From Aquarana catesbeiana (taxonomy: Eukaryota > Chordata > Amphibia > Anura > Ranidae), in the NCBI RefSeq assembly GCF_042186555.1, contig NC_133326.1, forward strand, positions 97,018,144-97,082,143: a stretch of 64,000 bases of DNA, in the 5' to 3' direction. The stretch's first letter is position 1, and each line of letters begins with the position of its first letter. A program made the translations under genes and the position numbers. Below are positions 10,096-22,443 of this stretch, piece by piece. Under the pieces are notes generated by a model. That model searched no databases and was not told where the DNA came from. It saw only the letters and a program-made list of their open reading frames with translations.

Positions 10096-10936
10096 AACCA
10101 CTTGAGCTCCGGAAGATTTTACCCCCTTCATAATCACTGACGATTGTGTAGTCATGCAAAGCTGTGTGCAAATGAAATTTATATAATTTTAAATACAATT
10201 TCCTTTTGGTAGTATCTGATCATCACTGGGTTTTTAATATTATGCGATAAAAAGAAAAAAAGACCCAGAATTTTGAAGAAAACCCCCAATATTTTCTACT
10301 ATAAAACATATCCAATAAAAAAGCTTAAAAAAATCACATAATCTACATAAATTTTGCAAAAAATTTATTCTGCTACATGCCTTTGATAAAAAAAAATTCC
10401 CAACAAGTGTATATTGATTGGTTTGCATAAACGTAAAAGTGTCTACAAACTATGGTATAGATATTGGAATTTGTATTTTTTTTTTTAATACTAGTAATGG
10501 CAGCAATAAGTGACTTATAGTGGTACTGCGATAGTGCAGCGGGAAATCTGGCACTAACTGATGCGGGGGGGGGGGGGGGGACTGACTGCCACTGACATCT
10601 TCAGTGACACTAATACAGTGATCAGTGATAAAAACAAATACACAGTCACTGTACTAATGACACTGGCTGGGAAGGGGTTAGCATCTAGCGCAATCAAGGG
10701 GTTATATTTGTGCCTCACAATGTTTAGTGTGTTTACTTTGTGGTGGTTTACTAAGCAATGTGCCGATAAGTGGTCCTGGTTATAAATCATTGGCCGAGAC
10801 CCACTGATCAGCTTGTGCTGCACTGACAGCACAGTCTTCGAGACCCGGAATAAAGCCACAATGTACAGGTATGTGATTGTGTCTGTACGAGCCAACCTGT
10901 CACAGTAAATGTACTGCAGCAGGTCAGCAAGTGGTT
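10096..10936. mobile_element. Non-autonomous repeat with AACCACTT...AAGTGGTT ends
   Basis: The block opens AACCACTTGAGCTCC and closes CAGCAAGTGGTT, an 8 bp terminal inverted repeat. The interior contains ACTAGTAATGGCAGCAATAAG and GGAAGGGGTTAGCATC-like segments familiar from a widespread frog repeat, plus a G-run at 10565-10580. The related repeat at 61971 begins TTAACCACTT. Non-coding. Confidence 0.6.
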
Positions 10937-10939
10937 AAA

Positions 10940-12000
10940 TTATAGGATGGTTGAAGCTGAGAACATGTGCAGATCAGAAAAAAATACTTTAATGTGCATG
11001 TAAGTACAACTTTATGGATGAAGCCTTCTACTGCAGATCTACTTCATAGAGGAGCTGCTGTTAGCACTTCTGAAACCCAAACAAAACCCAGCTGCCAAAC
11101 TGGCAACCAAGTCCTGCAGATTACATCAGGAAAAATTGTTCTCCTATCGTCTGTGGCAGGGACGGGAATGTGAGCAGAATGTTGAAGAAAAGGTGTGCTG
11201 GGAAATGGGTAGGGGAGTGTAGCTTACAGAAGGTCCATGAAGAGGAAATGAAACAAAGTGAAAGAAGTTGAAGGACTTATTGGTGTAATTTGTAAGCAGA
11301 ATAGTGGATTGAGCCGAGGACAGATAAGAAGTGTAAAAGCAGGTTAGGGTAGCTGAAGGTGTAAGTGCAGTAGGGATGAGTTTCCAGTTCGTTTCAAACC
11401 TTGCTTTTTTGGGCGTTTTTCTGAATGTTGGACTTTAAGCCCATTCAAGCCCCCTGCCCACAGAACCCCACAACCACCAGGCCAGGGGAAGTGGCCCTTG
11501 CCTTCATCAACATGGGGACATGGAGCTTTGCCAGGGGCGACCCCCCCCCCCACTGGTAAGGTAGTTCCCATGTTTAGGGCTAGGGATAGCAATTTTGAAT
11601 GTTCAGGCATTTGGACAAATTCCCAAATCTTTGCTTGTCCAGCTTCCTGTTCAGAGGGAGCTGAGCATCATTAATTTAGATGGGTTATTTCTAACGCTTC
11701 TATTTATGACAGCTTCTCATTGTCACTGGTTGCTTTAAATGGCTGGAATTCCCCAGCTGCATAAGCAAAAAGGTGGGGATAGCAGTGACATTACTGTATA
11801 ATGATATCACCCCTATCCCCATCACTTCCTTGCATAGCTGATGACAGCTCCAGGAGTTACCATAGAGATCAGTTGTGTGTGTCTTGTTTATTTTTTGGCA
11901 GGTCGGCAGGCAGCAGATATCCTGATTGACAATGGATATATAACTGGGGTAATTTATGTGGATTTTTGTTTTTTTTAATAATGGACTCGTCACGGTTTTA
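10940..12000. other. Unassigned DNA with an interspersed repeat at ~11370-11610
   Basis: No gene is supported. The part from ~11370 (AGGGATGAGTTTCCAGTTCG) to ~11610 shares CATGGGGACA, GCTTTGCCAGGGG and CCCATGTT with a block at 13490-13760, so both belong to one interspersed family. Confidence 0.5.
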
Positions 12001-13440
12001 CATAGTTACATAGTCGGTAAGGCCGAAAAAAGAAAATAGTCCATCCAGTTCAACCTGTGTAGGTGCATGTGTATCAGTGTCTATAATTATTTCCCATATC
12101 CCTGTATGTTGTGTCCTTTAAGATGTACATCTAAGAGTCTTTTAAAAATATCCATACTCCCCGCAGCCACCACCAGTTGAGGGAGAAAGTTCCACATCCT
12201 TATTGTACCAACAGTGAAGAACCCCCTACGCAGTTTAAGGTTAAACTGCTTCTCCTCCAGTCTCATTGTGTGCCCCCGTGTCCTTTTACATTCCCTAGGA
12301 CTGAATAGTTTATTTCCTATGCTGGGATCCCCATTGAGATACTTGTGGATTGCTCTCATGTCCCTTCTCAAGCGTCTCATCTCCAGTGAGAATAAATTTA
12401 GTGTTTGCAGTCGTTCCTCATAATTGAGGTCCTCCAGTTCCCTTATTAGTTTCGTTGCCCTTCTTTGAACCCTCTCCAGCTCCAGCACATCTTTTCAGAG
12501 GACTGGTGACCAGAACTGGACGGAAAACTCCAGATGAGGCCTAACCAGAGTTTTATAAAGTGGCAGAATTATAGTTTTGTCCCTGTATCTCTTTTTTTAT
12601 GCATGCTAATATTCTGCCTGCTTTGGTAGCTGCAGCTTGGCACTGCATGCTGTTGCTCAATCTGTCATCTATTAGCAACCCTAGATCCTTCTCCATTCTT
12701 GATTATCCCAGATGTTCTCCATCTAGTGAATATTTTTCATCTATGTTTTTTGACCCCAAGTACATTACTTTACATTTCTTCACATTAAACCTCATTTCCC
12801 ATTTGTCTGCCCACTCCTTTATTATATTCAGGTCTTTCTGCAAAATTTCTATGTCCTGATGCAACTTTATTACTCTGCTTATCTTTGTGTCATCCGCAAA
12901 AACTGAGACTGAACTAGTTATCCTATACTCCACATGATTTATGAATATGTTGAATAGAATTGGTCCCAAGACAGAACCTTGGGGTACCCCACTCAACACT
13001 CCAGACCAGTCTGAGTACATGTTATTTATCACTACCCTTTGGACCCCTCCCTGTAACCAGTTTTTTACCCAAGCACAAACCCTATGGTCCAAGCCTGCAG
13101 ACCTCAGCTTGTGAATTAAGCGTTTATGGGGGACTGTATCAAATGCTTTTGCAAAGTCCAGATACAACACATCCACAGCCCCCCCTATCTAGTTGGCTGC
13201 ACACTTCGTCAAAGAATGTTAGCAGATTGATCTGGCAGGAACGTCCTCTCATAACCCCATGCTGATTACCACTAATGATATTCTTCTCCTCAGTAAATTT
13301 TTGGATTTAGTCCCTAATTATCCCCTCAAATAATTTACCCACTATTGATGTTAGGCTGACTGGCCTATAATTCCCAGGGATATGTCTCATTTTGGTGTCT
13401 ATTTCTAGGTTACATCTTTTTTGTGAATGAGTAGGGATAC
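12001..13440 (-). pseudogene. 5'-truncated CR1-like LINE reverse transcriptase
   Basis: Read on the minus strand, broken frames give the RT motifs in order: NYRPVSLTS and KLFEGIIRD (~13310-13400), VLYLDFAKAFDTVPHKRL (~13150), GVPQGSVLGPILFNIFIN (~12960), FADDTK (~12890). A C-terminal domain (ERVQRRATKLI to HNIQGYGK) lies at 12087-12480. The 3' tail is TAGTTACATAG-type sequence at ~12000-12060. Several frame changes separate these parts, so it is dead. The endonuclease half is missing, the usual 5' truncation of target-primed LINE insertion. A second copy lies at 63415-64000. Confidence 0.88.
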
Positions 13441-13449
13441 TATGTACCC

Positions 13450-13770
13450 CATATTTATTAACATGAAGGAGGGGGAGTGGGTGGTATCTTATTATTAAAG
13501 GGAGCTTCCAGATTTTGAAAAGCCCCCATCCATAGACCCCTACAACCAACAGCCAGGGTTGTGGGGAAGAGTCCTTTGTCCTGATCAACATGGGGACAAG
13601 GTGCTTTGCCAGGGGGTTCCCCTCCCATGTTGAGAGCATGTGGCCTGGTATGGGTCAGGAGAGGAGGAACATGCTCGCCCCCCCCCCCGCCCAGCCTGCC
13701 CTTTGTTTGCCTGGACATACCCTTTAAAATCCAAAGCAGACCTGTAAGGTCTGACCTGGTATGGTTTTCC
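13450..13770. repeat. Interspersed repeat, same family as ~11370-11610
   Basis: Shares ACATGGGGACA, TGCTTTGCCAGGGG and CCCATGTTG with the earlier block; contains a C-run near 13680. Non-coding. Confidence 0.55.
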
Positions 13771-14118
13771 TAGGGAACTTCACACATTTTTTTTTTTTTT
13801 TTAAGAACAGTTTTAAAATCTCCCTATCTTAATTTTCTCCCAATCTTGCTGTAGGATGCACTACAGCAAAAGTGACATTTACAAAGAGAAAAAAAATATA
13901 CAGTTTAAATTGCTGGCAAATGGCCTTTAAGTCCAGTTTCTTATGAAAAAAACAGCAATCACACAGACCCCTCCAAAGATCTGTGTGCTGTTTTTTTTTT
14001 AAAAAGAAGCCAGCATAAAATGTCATTTGGTAATTTTAAACACTTTTTTCCTTTGCAAATATTTGTGCTATTGCAGCACTTTGTAGAGATGCGCCGCTTC
14101 ACAGGCAAGATTCGGGCA
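13771..14118. other. AT-rich unassigned DNA
   Basis: Contains T-runs at ~13787-13802 and ~13990. No gene or repeat family is recognised. It forms the left flank of the L1-like insertion. Confidence 0.4.
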
Positions 14119-14133
14119 CCCTAGGCATTATAT
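14119..14133. repeat. Target-site duplication, left copy
   Basis: CCCTAGGCATTATAT here is repeated exactly at 21701-21715, on either side of the L1-like LINE. Confidence 0.85.
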
Positions 14134-14781
14134 ATATATTTTTTTTTCCAACTTTTTTTATTAAATTTTAACAGATTACAATTATAGACAGTAATCATTG
14201 CCATACAGTTATATATATTCTTTTAAGATTCATTATACAGAAAAGTATGACAAAATAAAACTTATATATTTGAGATGAGATTCAACAGTGAGATATCTAT
14301 GTGGGTTTAATGGAGAAAGCTCAGAATGCCTTCCGTCAGCTCCGACCACCCCAACTAGGTTCAGACTGTGTCCGGAGGAGAGAGACAGCACCCTCTATTT
14401 TGCCTAATATCCGGTCTTGTCTTTTTGTGATATATGAGAGTAATGGATACAGGTATCACGATTTGAGTTAGATATCTCTAGAGTAATGTAAACTGAGGTA
14501 ATTGGTAGAAGAGAGGGGAGATCAAATAAAATATAGTGGGGGGAAAGGAGGAAGGTTGGAAGGGCCTAGAAAAGTTAAGGGGGGGGGGAGGAAGAGAGGG
14601 TGGTGTGTTCCAGATCCTCTCCGGCTTCCATCTTCATGTTTGTTAGGGTATTTTGAGGACCTGTTTGGGTGATGTAGATTTTGGAAAGGCTAAAATTTTG
14701 GATACTAGAAGAACTGTTTTGGATAATTGATTCGAGAATTAAGGCAGATGTACAATTATTAAGGTGTGTGAGCAGTGTTTA
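14134..14781 (-). other. 3' UTR of the L1-like element
   Basis: Non-coding stretch between the ORF2 stop and the A-rich tail. On the plus strand it includes a purine-rich GGGGGGGGAGGAAGAGAGGG segment at ~14580-14600. Confidence 0.6.
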
Positions 14782-17700
14782 TTATTTCGATGGGTTATTT
14801 AGTTTACTAAATTCAGATGATGATTGAAAGTGGAGCCAGCAACTCCATTTTTGGGTGAATTTAGAAGGGTTTTCCTGAGCAATATGAATTAGTTCTTCCA
14901 TTTCTGATATTTTTCGGATTCTAGCAAACCATTCTCTTAAGGTGGGTGTTTGTGGAGAGTTCCAGTGTATGGGGATGCATTGTTTCGCTGCGTTTATCAT
15001 GTGCATTGCAAGTGATTTGTGGTATGTTTTATGTGGTAGGGGGGAGAGGTGAAGTAAGAATTGGGCTGGGGAAAATTCCAGGTCATAGGATGTGACTTGT
15101 GAAGTGATTCTATGTATCTCCCTCCAGAATGTTTGTATAAAGGGGCAAGACCACCAAATGTGTAGTAGAGTTCCCTCGTCTGCATGACATCTCCAACAAT
15201 TCGCAGATGTCGCAGGATAAATTTTGTGTAGTAGGGAGGGAGTACGGTACCACCGTGAGAAAATTTTGAAACCATTTTCTTGTGTAGTAACGTTTCTTGA
15301 TCCTTTATGTATATTGAGGAAAGATTGTTCCCATTGAGTCGCCGAGGGTGAGATAGAGAGGTCTTTTTCCCATTTTTGACAGGCTATGTTCTGGTTAGTC
15401 TACATGTTTGTGAAAAGGAGATTGTGAGTTATAGAAATCAGGTGGGGTTGGGCGCTTGTTTGGTTACATAATGTTTCAAAAGGGGTAAATGGTCTTGAAC
15501 ATGCAACTTGTTTGTCTTTTGATTGCAGGAAATGAGCAAGTAGAATGTATGTCCAAGGAGAAATGGGTGGTTTTCCTGTTTGGGCGGAGATTTGGGAGGC
15601 AGTAAGGATTTTCCCTTGATGGAAGAATTGGTGTGCCTTTATGCTATTTTGTGGAAAGTTCTCAGAAAGGAAGCGTTTATGCATTCCAGGAGGAAAATCT
15701 GGATTAAATTTCACAGGGGTTAGTGGACCTGGAGCAGAGGATATATTCACTTGGGAGCAAACTTTATTAAAACACTTAAGAGTGGGTCCTATTAAAGGAT
15801 GTGAAAATAGTGTCATAGGTATATGCTGTGGATTCATCCATGGCAGGGAGGCTAAAGGTAGTGTTGTGAGGGAGGCTTCCAAAGCAACCCGGTCTTTGTG
15901 GCTTGAGTGAATATTCCAGTCTACTATTCTAGTAAGATGAGTTGCATTATAGTAGTTGAGAATATTCGGAAGACCTATGCCTCCTATGTGCTTTGGTTTG
16001 GTGAGTTGTTTAAAGCTAATTCTGGGTTTACGTGGCCCCCATAGGAATCTGGAGCATGCTGATTGATATGCTTTGAAGAACGTTTGAGGAATTAAGATGG
16101 GAATTGTTTGAAGGATGTATAGCACTCTTGGTAAGGCATTCATTTTTAGTATCGCGGCTCTGCCGAACCACGAGAAGGATGGGTTATTCCAAAGTTTGAA
16201 GTCTGAAATCAACTTGTTCAAGATGGGTATATAATTTCTTGTGTATAGATCTGGAAGTTTGGAGGGAAGTTGTATTCCTAGGTAGGTTATCGAATCTTGT
16301 CTCCAATGAAAAGGAAAATTTTTTTTGCATTGGTCTACTAACTGGTGAGATAGGGAGATATTGAGTGCGAAGGATTTTGGGAAATTTATTTTAAGGTTGG
16401 ATAATACTTGAAATTGTTTGAATTCTGATAGTAGGACCGGTAAGGTAATCAAGGGTTGTGATAGGAACAATAAGATATCATCCGCAAAGGCGGCATACTT
16501 GTATTCCTTGAGGGGAGTATTTATACCATGAATGTCTGGATTGAGTTTTAGCTTTCGGAGGAGGAGTTCGAGGGTAAGAACAAAAAGAATAGGGGACAGG
16601 GGGCATCCCTGTCTTGTCCCATTACGTATGTGGAAGGCATTCGACAGAGTGTTATTGACCCTTACTCTAGCTGTAGGGTTCGTGTATAGGGACAGGATCA
16701 AACCCGGAGAAGTAAGGTCCAATTCCTAAGGCTTGTAAAACTGCTGCCATGTAGTCCCATGCCACTCTGTCGAATGCCTTCTCTGCATCTAGTGATAGAA
16801 AAAATCCTTTTTGGTTGGTATGAGTGATGATATGATGTAGATTGATTGCTTTGACTGTGTTATCTCTAGCTTCTCTACCTATGACAAAACCTGCTTGATC
16901 TGTGGACACGAGAGAGGGGAGGAGGGGAGTTAGTCTATTTGCCAATATTTTGGAGAATATTTTGACATCTACATTCAATAGTGAGATTGGTCTGTAATTT
17001 CCTGTATTTGTGGGGTCCTTACCTTCCTTGGGGATGACCGAAATATGGGCTTCTAGCATTTCTTTTGTAAGTGGATTAGTAGGGGATAGTGTGTTAAATG
17101 CATTAAGAAAGGGGCTTTTAAGTGTATCTGCAAATGTCTTGTAGTAGACTGCTGATATGCCATCTGGGCCTGGACTCTTGCCCGGTTTCAACTGTTTGAT
17201 TGCTTGTTCCCATTCTTCTGGGGTGATTGGATATTCTAGGGATGTCGAGATTTCTGCTGGAATTTTATCTGGGGAGAATTGTTCTAAAAAAACTTTAATT
17301 TGGTCATGTCTTTTGGACAGGTGTGTAGCAGGAGAATTTGTCGTGTTTAGGGAGTATAGAGATGTGTAATAGTTTTCAAACTCTTTCGCTATGTCATGTT
17401 TTTTTGTGATTGCTGCTCCTGTTTGCGAACATAGTCGATGTACTGTATTATTGGTTCTTTTTGTGCGGAGGGCCTGAGCGAGCAGGCGGCTACATTTGTT
17501 TCCGAACTCATAAAAGAGTTTCTGAGATAGTGCAAATTTCTTCTTAAGTTTATGTCCTAATTCTTCCTGTATTTGTGTGCGCGTTTCTATTAAGTCTAGG
17601 TGTGTTCTCTGAGCTAGGTTCTTTTTATGAGAGGATTCTAATGGTTTAAGTTTGGAGAAAAGGTCAGACAGTATCTTTTTCTTTTCTTTCTTTATTGCCG

Positions 17701-18634
17701 CTGTCATGGAAATCAGTTTACCCCTAATTACACATTTATGAGCTTGCCACTGTGTCAATTTGGTGGTGTCTGGGGTGTCGTTTTCTTTGAAGTAATTGGT
17801 TAAGCAGGTGCGAATTTCTATTTCCTTTATTTTGTCTGTTAGGATAGATGGATCTAATCTCCAAATGGGAGTGTAGGTGGTCTTTTCTGGGAAGCTAAGA
17901 GTGAGTGAGATGGGATGGTGGTCAGATAATGTCATTGGTTCAATGGATGTAGTTTTTAGTGTTGGTAGGTCTTGTTGTGTGAGAAAGAAGTAATCTAGAC
18001 GGGAGTATTTATTATGGGGGGTAGAATAAAAGGTATAGTCTTTTTCTTTTGGGTGCAGGGTGCGCCAGGTATCGTGAAGTAGTAGCTCTTGGAGGCACCG
18101 TCTAATCTGTTTGATTGCTTTGTAAGGTAAGTGGGATGTGCCTGAGGAGGTGTCTAATAGAGGGTCGAGTGGAACGTTAAAGTCACCCCCTAATATCAGA
18201 ATTCCTACTTGGAAAGTAGATAGAAGGTGGGTAATTTTACGGAAAAATGGTACCTGAGCTGAATTAGGGCTATAAATATTCGCAAGCATGATTGGTGTGT
18301 TTCTAAAGGTGCCTTTGAGAAAGATGTATCTGCCCTGTTCGTCAATTAGGGAATCCGTAATTTTAATTGGCACATTTCTGGATAGGAGTATGGAAACCCC
18401 CTTGGATTTCGAGATTGGAGAGGTGGCATGAAAACTGTGTGGAAAGTAATGGTTGGAAAATTTTGGAGTTGCGTTGGTGCGGAAGTGGGTCTCCTGAAGG
18501 TATATTACGTCTGCCTTCATTGTCCTCATGGCCATCAGTACTTGGGAGCGTTTCTCTGGAGTGTTGAGACCTTTTGCATTAAGGGATAGTAGTTTCAATG
18601 ATATGTCGGCCATTTTGGGCTTTGAAGATGTCAT
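14782..18634 (-). pseudogene. L1-like ORF2: endonuclease and reverse transcriptase, damaged
   Basis: The N-terminal APE-type endonuclease shows LNAKGLNTPEKRS, YLQETH, GGDFNV, SRLDYFF and LSDHHPISL (18610-17900). The RT follows with GKSPGPDGISA, NYRPISLLN, LDAEKAFDRVAWDYM, GTRQGCPLSPILF and FADDILLF (~17200-16470). A C-terminal zinc-knuckle-like CWRCH and downstream HIWWSCPFI lie at ~15150-15190. There are two lesions. A one-base frameshift near 16710 moves the frame just after the first RT catalytic motif. An in-frame TAG at 15400-15402 lies before the C-terminal ~206 codons, which remain open to 14782. The intact protein would nick DNA and copy its own RNA at the target. Confidence 0.92.
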
Positions 18635-20433
18635 TATGATAGGGGAGGAGTAGCTGAGGACTCTTGAGAGAGCTTCTGGGAATGGGAAGCCGGAGAGGAT
18701 CTCAAAGAAAAAAAAAAAAGGGAGTAAGAGGGGGAGAAAGAGAGGGTGTGTAGGAGAGTGTGTAACCGGATGTGGAGGTGTAAGTACACGTTCACTAAAA
18801 GTATTAGGGGGGAGAACCGGTAGGTGTAAACGGTCGCAACAGAGACTGCTGTATGGAGTAGTGGTAGGAGTCGTTCAACTAGTGAAACAAGGTGGACGTC
18901 TCCACGAGGTCAATAAACTAGTAAATTTGGTGCGTCCTGTTGATGATCAGGGGGCCAGTTAAGACGAGAAATAAAAAAAGAAATTTGTCTTCTTCCCCGG
19001 TCCTCCGAATTGACAGTAGATTATTAGTTTGTAAGTGTTTGGAACATGAGGAGGGTTTCGAGAAACTAGCTAAGGGGAAGATCTGTCAGGGAACTGTTTT
19101 AGTACATCCTGAATATGGAAAGGTAGTATAAGCATACCTAGACGTAAATGTTCATACCCGTACTATAGGCTAGTTAGTCAATTAAATGTGTGAATAACAT
19201 TTTAATACTTTAAGAAAGCCATCCTGGACAGTATATAAATCGTTGACTCAAAACTGTAGAATATATCTTAATGTGGCAACTGGTTAAAACATAGAACTGT
19301 AACCATCATAACCATTTTAAACATTTCAACTGTGGTGATACTGGAGTAGATAAGGCTACAGAGAGGGACCCTTGGGTCACTTTCTGTATTGTCCGAGAGG
19401 GACACGGAGATCTCTAGGCCCATCAGTTGGGGCAGTTTCCCCAATTAGTGATTACACTTGTGTGTTTTACACCAGAGCCTTCCTGAAGGGAAGGTGTTGT
19501 GTGAGAAATCATCTTTGCCTACCATGGAGAGGTGGTTTTCTATAGATTTGAAGTAAAGTGGAACCTTTACCCTCTCAGAGTTTACCCTATACGGACATCA
19601 GTGTAACATTTTGGCATTACAGGTGAAGTATTACCAACTAAAAAAAAAAAAAAAAAAGAAGAGGAGGAGTAATACCAAAAACAGTTAGTAAGACTATAAT
19701 TACCTTATACCTCTATTGTGCTTTCAGCTTATAATGGGGAGGGAGGGGAAGGTGAGGGGTGAGAGGGTGGGAGTGGGAGAAAGGTGGTGGAGAAGGGAGG
19801 GGGGGTTAAGGGAAGAAGAGGGATGGGGAAGGGAGGAGGGAATAAGGGTTGTAGCGAAGCACGTGTATAGCTGGTTATTAATGACAAAATTAAGTTCAGT
19901 GACTACTTTCTGGTTGTCTTCTGGGATCAGGTCTTCTGGTCATCTTATCTGTATCTGTTTAGTATAAGACTTGATGGCTTGTCTCCGTGCTGATCTTTTT
20001 GCTTGAGAAAGACTCGTGTGTTTGTATCACTGTATGTTAGGTGTAGTTGCAGAAAGTTTAGGACACTTGTAATCCTTTTCTGGTTGTGAGATCAGTTTCC
20101 TATTGTCCAGGGTATGATAGCATCATGTCTGGTCCAGGAAAGAAGGGGGGGGTTATCCGATGATATAAAGACCAATAGTTATTGGGTAGACTGTTTGTTG
20201 GTCTAAGTGTGGTGAAATCCAGGAAAGGGTTGTTAATGCTGTGGAAGTGTTAGTCAGTGGTATCTCGGTCGTTGTTTCCAGATGAGGGATAAATAGGTGC
20301 AGTGCTCCATCATTTGGAAGTTAGGAAAGAGTACAGTATACAAGTAAGAGCAGTAAGTCTCAGGTTAGTGAGGGGTATCCTTGGTGTCCTATTAATGTGG
20401 TATAGCAGGTGTGAGCTTTAAGTATCTCCCTGG
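18635..20433 (-). other. Long ORF1-ORF2 spacer of the L1-like element
   Basis: About 1.8 kb with no convincing ORF on either strand. Most L1 elements have only a short gap here. It contains an A-run near 19640 and a G-rich tract at 19735-19850. It could be a genuine long spacer of this family or a nested non-coding insertion. I found no clear internal terminal repeats. Confidence 0.5.
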
Positions 20434-21579
20434 TTAGGTTAGGCGTGCCCTGCGGTGGACTGGTGAAGCAGTTGGGCTGCCATTACGGGGTGTTTCTGAG
20501 GATCTCGCATTGGTACGAGAAGGGAAGTGGTGTGGGTGGTGGCGACCCAAAGTGAAATTGCCTGCTTCATCTATTCCTTCCATGGATAAGGCTCTGTTAA
20601 GGGGAGGTAAGCGAAAGTCACTGTACCAATCTGGGACATCTACAAATGGGATGTCCAGGGTACTAAAGAAATGTTCTAGATCTTCTGGTACTCTGAGATT
20701 TGCAGTGCGACCTTGATGAGTCGCAGATAAACAGAATGGGAATTTCCAACGATATAGGATTGATCTGACTCTTAATGCTTCCAACAGAGGCTTTAGTTCC
20801 CTTCTGCGTTGGAGTGTGATGTTAGAGAGATCTTGGTAGATTTTAATTTCTGTGCCCTGAAAGAGAATTTGGTTGCGACCACTGGCTTTACGGAGGATTT
20901 CTTCTTTCAGGGGGAACTCAGAGAGACAGCAGACTGTGTCTCTGGGGGGATCTGTGTCTCTGCCTCTCAGGCGCAATGCTCTGTGAATGCGTTCAAATTA
21001 AATCAGTGTACCAGGGGGCCTTTCTAGGATATTGTTAAAGATGTCGGTGACTGTTTGGGAAAGAAGGTTGGGGTCTATGGCTTCCGGGACCCCCCTCACT
21101 CTCAGATTGCATCTTCTCCCCCTATTGTCAAGGTCTTCCATATGGCGATTAATCTCCCTGAGATGAATGGCATGCGATTCTGTGACCTGTTGTACCTGGC
21201 AGAGGGAGACATCATGGCGGGCCTGTGTAGATTCTATGTCATCCACTCTCAGTGCTATGGCTTGGATGCCTGATTTTAGATCTGAGATGGCTGCCTGCAG
21301 TGTACATTTAATATATGCAGCTACACTGCGTAGGTCATCCATGTTAAGAGCAGGAGGGGTTGGCGGGGGTCCCTGTGCTGTGTCTATTGCGGCCGCCATG
21401 TGAGCTCCGATGCGCTGTGGGCTGTAGCTGGGGGAACGGGAAGTACGAGCGGAGGTGGATTGTGAGGCCTGCACTCTTTCCCTGGGCAGGGAGCGGAAGA
21501 TCTCGGGGATCTGAGCGCTTAACTGAGTCCTCGGAGAGCGGGAGCGGGTTGCTGACATACTCCTCGGCGTCCTCACCAT
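20434..21579 (-). pseudogene. L1-like ORF1 RNA-binding protein, one premature stop
   Basis: Arg/Ser-rich N-terminus, then a coiled-coil-like region (KSGIQAIALRVDDIESTQARH) and the L1 ORF1p signature: DNRGRRCNLRVRGVPE, then FERIHRALR. These match the trimerising coiled coil, RRM and C-terminal domain of Transposase_22-type proteins. Both halves are in the same frame and are separated only by a TAA at 20998-21000, between the GTLI and FERIHRAL segments. ORF1p packages the LINE RNA. Confidence 0.88.
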
Positions 21580-21700
21580 GTCCCAATAGCTTTGTGGAGG
21601 GGAAAGTTTTGTTCAGCTGTAAAACGCTAGTGTAGAAGGACCTCGTGGAGCGGGAGCTCTTGTCTCACACGTCCATCTTGGATCGGCTCCAGGCCACGCC

Positions 21701-21715
21701 CCCTAGGCATTATAT
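21701..21715. repeat. Target-site duplication, right copy
   Basis: Exact repeat of the 15 bp at 14119-14133; marks the 5' boundary of the L1-like insertion. Confidence 0.85.
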
Positions 21716-22266
21716 TTATAGGAATTGGGTATTTTTGATGTTTCCTAAGCATTTAAAAAAATCACTGCTCATGGCTGAATGGTATTTTTAAAAGGGTTTT
21801 TTTCCCCAGTTTTCAGCACCCAAGCATTAGTAATGTCCACCTAACCTACCTTGAACCAAACACAGCTATGTTTGGCTAGAACTAGAGTTCAGCCCTTTAA
21901 GGAGCTGACAATACAGGTAATGTCCTATTAAAGAAGAAAATGCAGGAATGGGGAAAGGGAATATAAAAAATCATCAGAACTTGACATGGTATTCATAAAC
22001 AGGTATCAAAGATGTAGGGATTGCAGATTTGCAATGGGTGACAGACAGTGGCAGATGCACAGAGGAATAACCTGATGAAGGTTTGTGGAGAATGGTGCAC
22101 AGATCAGCATCAGTCAAGAGAATGAATTTCACTGAGCCTAGCAAGAGGCATACAATGTGCGGAGATGGGTATCACTTGGGGGATTGAATATAACTGAGTG
22201 CAGGGAGAGGGATACAGCATATAGAGATGGGAAGTGCTCAAGGAACTGGATACTAGTGCAGGCAGT
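21716..22266. other. Unassigned DNA
   Basis: I see no gene, tandem array or transposon terminus here. Confidence 0.4.
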
Positions 22267-22443
22267 GGGGTTGATTACTAAAACTGGAGAGTGCAAAATC
22301 TGGTTCACCTGTTCATGGTAGCCAATCAGATTCTAACTTCAGCTTGTTCGATAAAGCTTTGACAATAAAACCTGGAAGCTGATTGGTTTCTATGCAGAGC
22401 TGCACCAGATTTTTGCATTCTTCAGTTTTAGTAACTCAACCCC
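22267..22443. mobile_element. Small foldback element (MITE-like), second copy
   Basis: GGGGTTGATTACTAAAACTG at the left and CAGTTTTAGTAACTCAACCCC at the right are near-perfect inverted repeats. AGAGTGCAAAATCTGG pairs with CCAGATTTTTGCATTCT inside. Same family as 8916-9080. Confidence 0.8.

Larger units (their letters stand above)
14134..21700 (-). mobile_element. Full-length L1-like non-LTR retrotransposon
   Basis: A 7.57 kb element in minus orientation. It runs from a 5' end reading GGGGCGTGGCCTGGAGCC (complement, near 21700) through ORF1, a long spacer, ORF2 and a 3' UTR to a short A-rich tail (complement of the T-run at 14139-14148). A 15 bp target-site duplication brackets it. It is structurally complete, but both ORFs carry lesions, so this copy cannot move by itself. 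Confidence 0.9.

Noticed and set aside
15641..15910. Plus-strand open frame
   Set aside because: Antisense shadow of LINE ORF2.
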